Positions 13,502-13,762 of a stretch of 13,762 nucleotides of DNA are shown one piece after another. A program made the position numbers and the translations under genes. Position 1 is the stretch's first letter, and every line of letters begins with the position of its first letter. The notes beneath the pieces were generated by a model, which saw nothing but the letters and a program-made list of their open reading frames with translations, ran no database searches and was not told the DNA's origin. The stretch covers positions 1 to 13,762 of the forward strand of contig FLMG01004186.1 of assembly GCA_900088475.1 (NCBI GenBank). The letters run 5' to 3'. The DNA is from Hyphochytrium catenoides (Eukaryota > Sar > Hyphochytriomycetes > Hyphochytriales > Hyphochytriaceae).

Positions 13502-13762
13502 TTAATTGTCCTTCCTTTGACCCCTTGGGACCTTGATGTTGGTTGACTCCTGCCGTGCTTCCTCTTCGGAAAGAGATACTTTAGCTGGTTGTTGAGATGT
13601 TTCCTTAGTGATGAGCTGGTTGTGTTCTTCAGTTCTTCTCAGTATTGGCTTGTCTGCTTCACGATAAGAAGTCTTCTTCTTTGATGAAGATAAATCAATA
13701 ATTTTCTTCAAAGATTTTGACAGATTCCTTTTAGAGCGTGATTTCCAGAAAGACGGTCTGTG
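13502..13762 (-). CDS. Partial charged protein, open at the right window edge
   Basis: On the minus strand a frame is open from the window edge to a TAA at 13502-13504, 86 codons, so the N-terminus is missing. The product is rich in Lys, Glu, Ser and Gln (KKIIDLSSSKKKTSY, then VSLSEEEARQESTN), with no hydrophobic segment, and looks disordered. An internal ATG at 13711 exists, but the frame extends past it to the edge. Composition is more AT-rich and free of the surrounding repeat motifs, so it may be the end of a host gene. No family is recognised. Confidence 0.35.
   Translation of the reverse strand, partial: HRPSFWKSRSKRNLSKSLKKIIDLSSSKKKTSYREADKPILRRTEEHNQLITKETSQQPAKVSLSEEEARQESTNIKVPRGQRKDN

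Overview
The window reads as nuclear DNA from a eukaryote with a repeat-rich genome. It holds Ty3/gypsy and Ty1/copia retroelement debris, a tRNA-derived SINE-like unit, CA/TG microsatellites, TATA-type promoters and no prokaryotic gene layout. The lineage cannot be fixed from the sequence; a fungus, oomycete or alga would all fit. Almost everything recognisable is mobile or repetitive DNA. Host-like coding sequence appears only at the two window edges, as partial ORFs on the minus strand that run off the ends.

Layout, left to right. 1-337: minus-strand ORF open at the window edge, with a possible upstream exon (361-618). About 630-3885: a strongly pyrimidine-rich plus strand with no credible gene. 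It is interrupted at 2226-3529 by a structurally complete but very small Ty3/gypsy element: two 109-bp LTRs, a perfect 5-bp target duplication GTTTG, a PBS, a PPT and one intact 342-codon ORF. That ORF holds only the C-terminal half of an integrase plus a chromodomain. 3888-4157: a short ORF of unknown function. 4551-7496: a nested inverted-repeat structure. The outer arms (4664-~4920 / ~7200-7496) are diverged; the inner arms (5241-6059 / 6120-6918) are nearly identical and surround a 60-bp centre. A copy of that centre also abuts the left outer terminus. 7505-8260: degenerate tandem repeats and a second copy of a hairpin-bearing repeat. 8260-8935: unassigned.

8936-10453 is the 5' part of a minus-strand Ty1/copia element: 5' LTR, a half-tRNA(iMet)-type primer site, gag, a zinc knuckle and an aspartic protease, broken by frameshifts and cut off after the protease. 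10454-10848 is a TG...CA block containing a tRNA-like sequence with a perfect B box. 10849-~12540 is a second minus-strand copia fragment (pre-integrase, integrase, linker, start of RT). 12608-12890 is a third copia fragment, in the opposite orientation. 12891-13206 is a second LTR of the same family as the 10134-10453 LTR. 13502-13762 is a charged minus-strand ORF open to the right edge.

The genes do not form a pathway. The window is a graveyard of nested insertions with two noteworthy structures: the miniature integrase/chromodomain gypsy element, which looks young, and the large near-perfect palindrome, whose arms carry inward-facing TATA-like elements.
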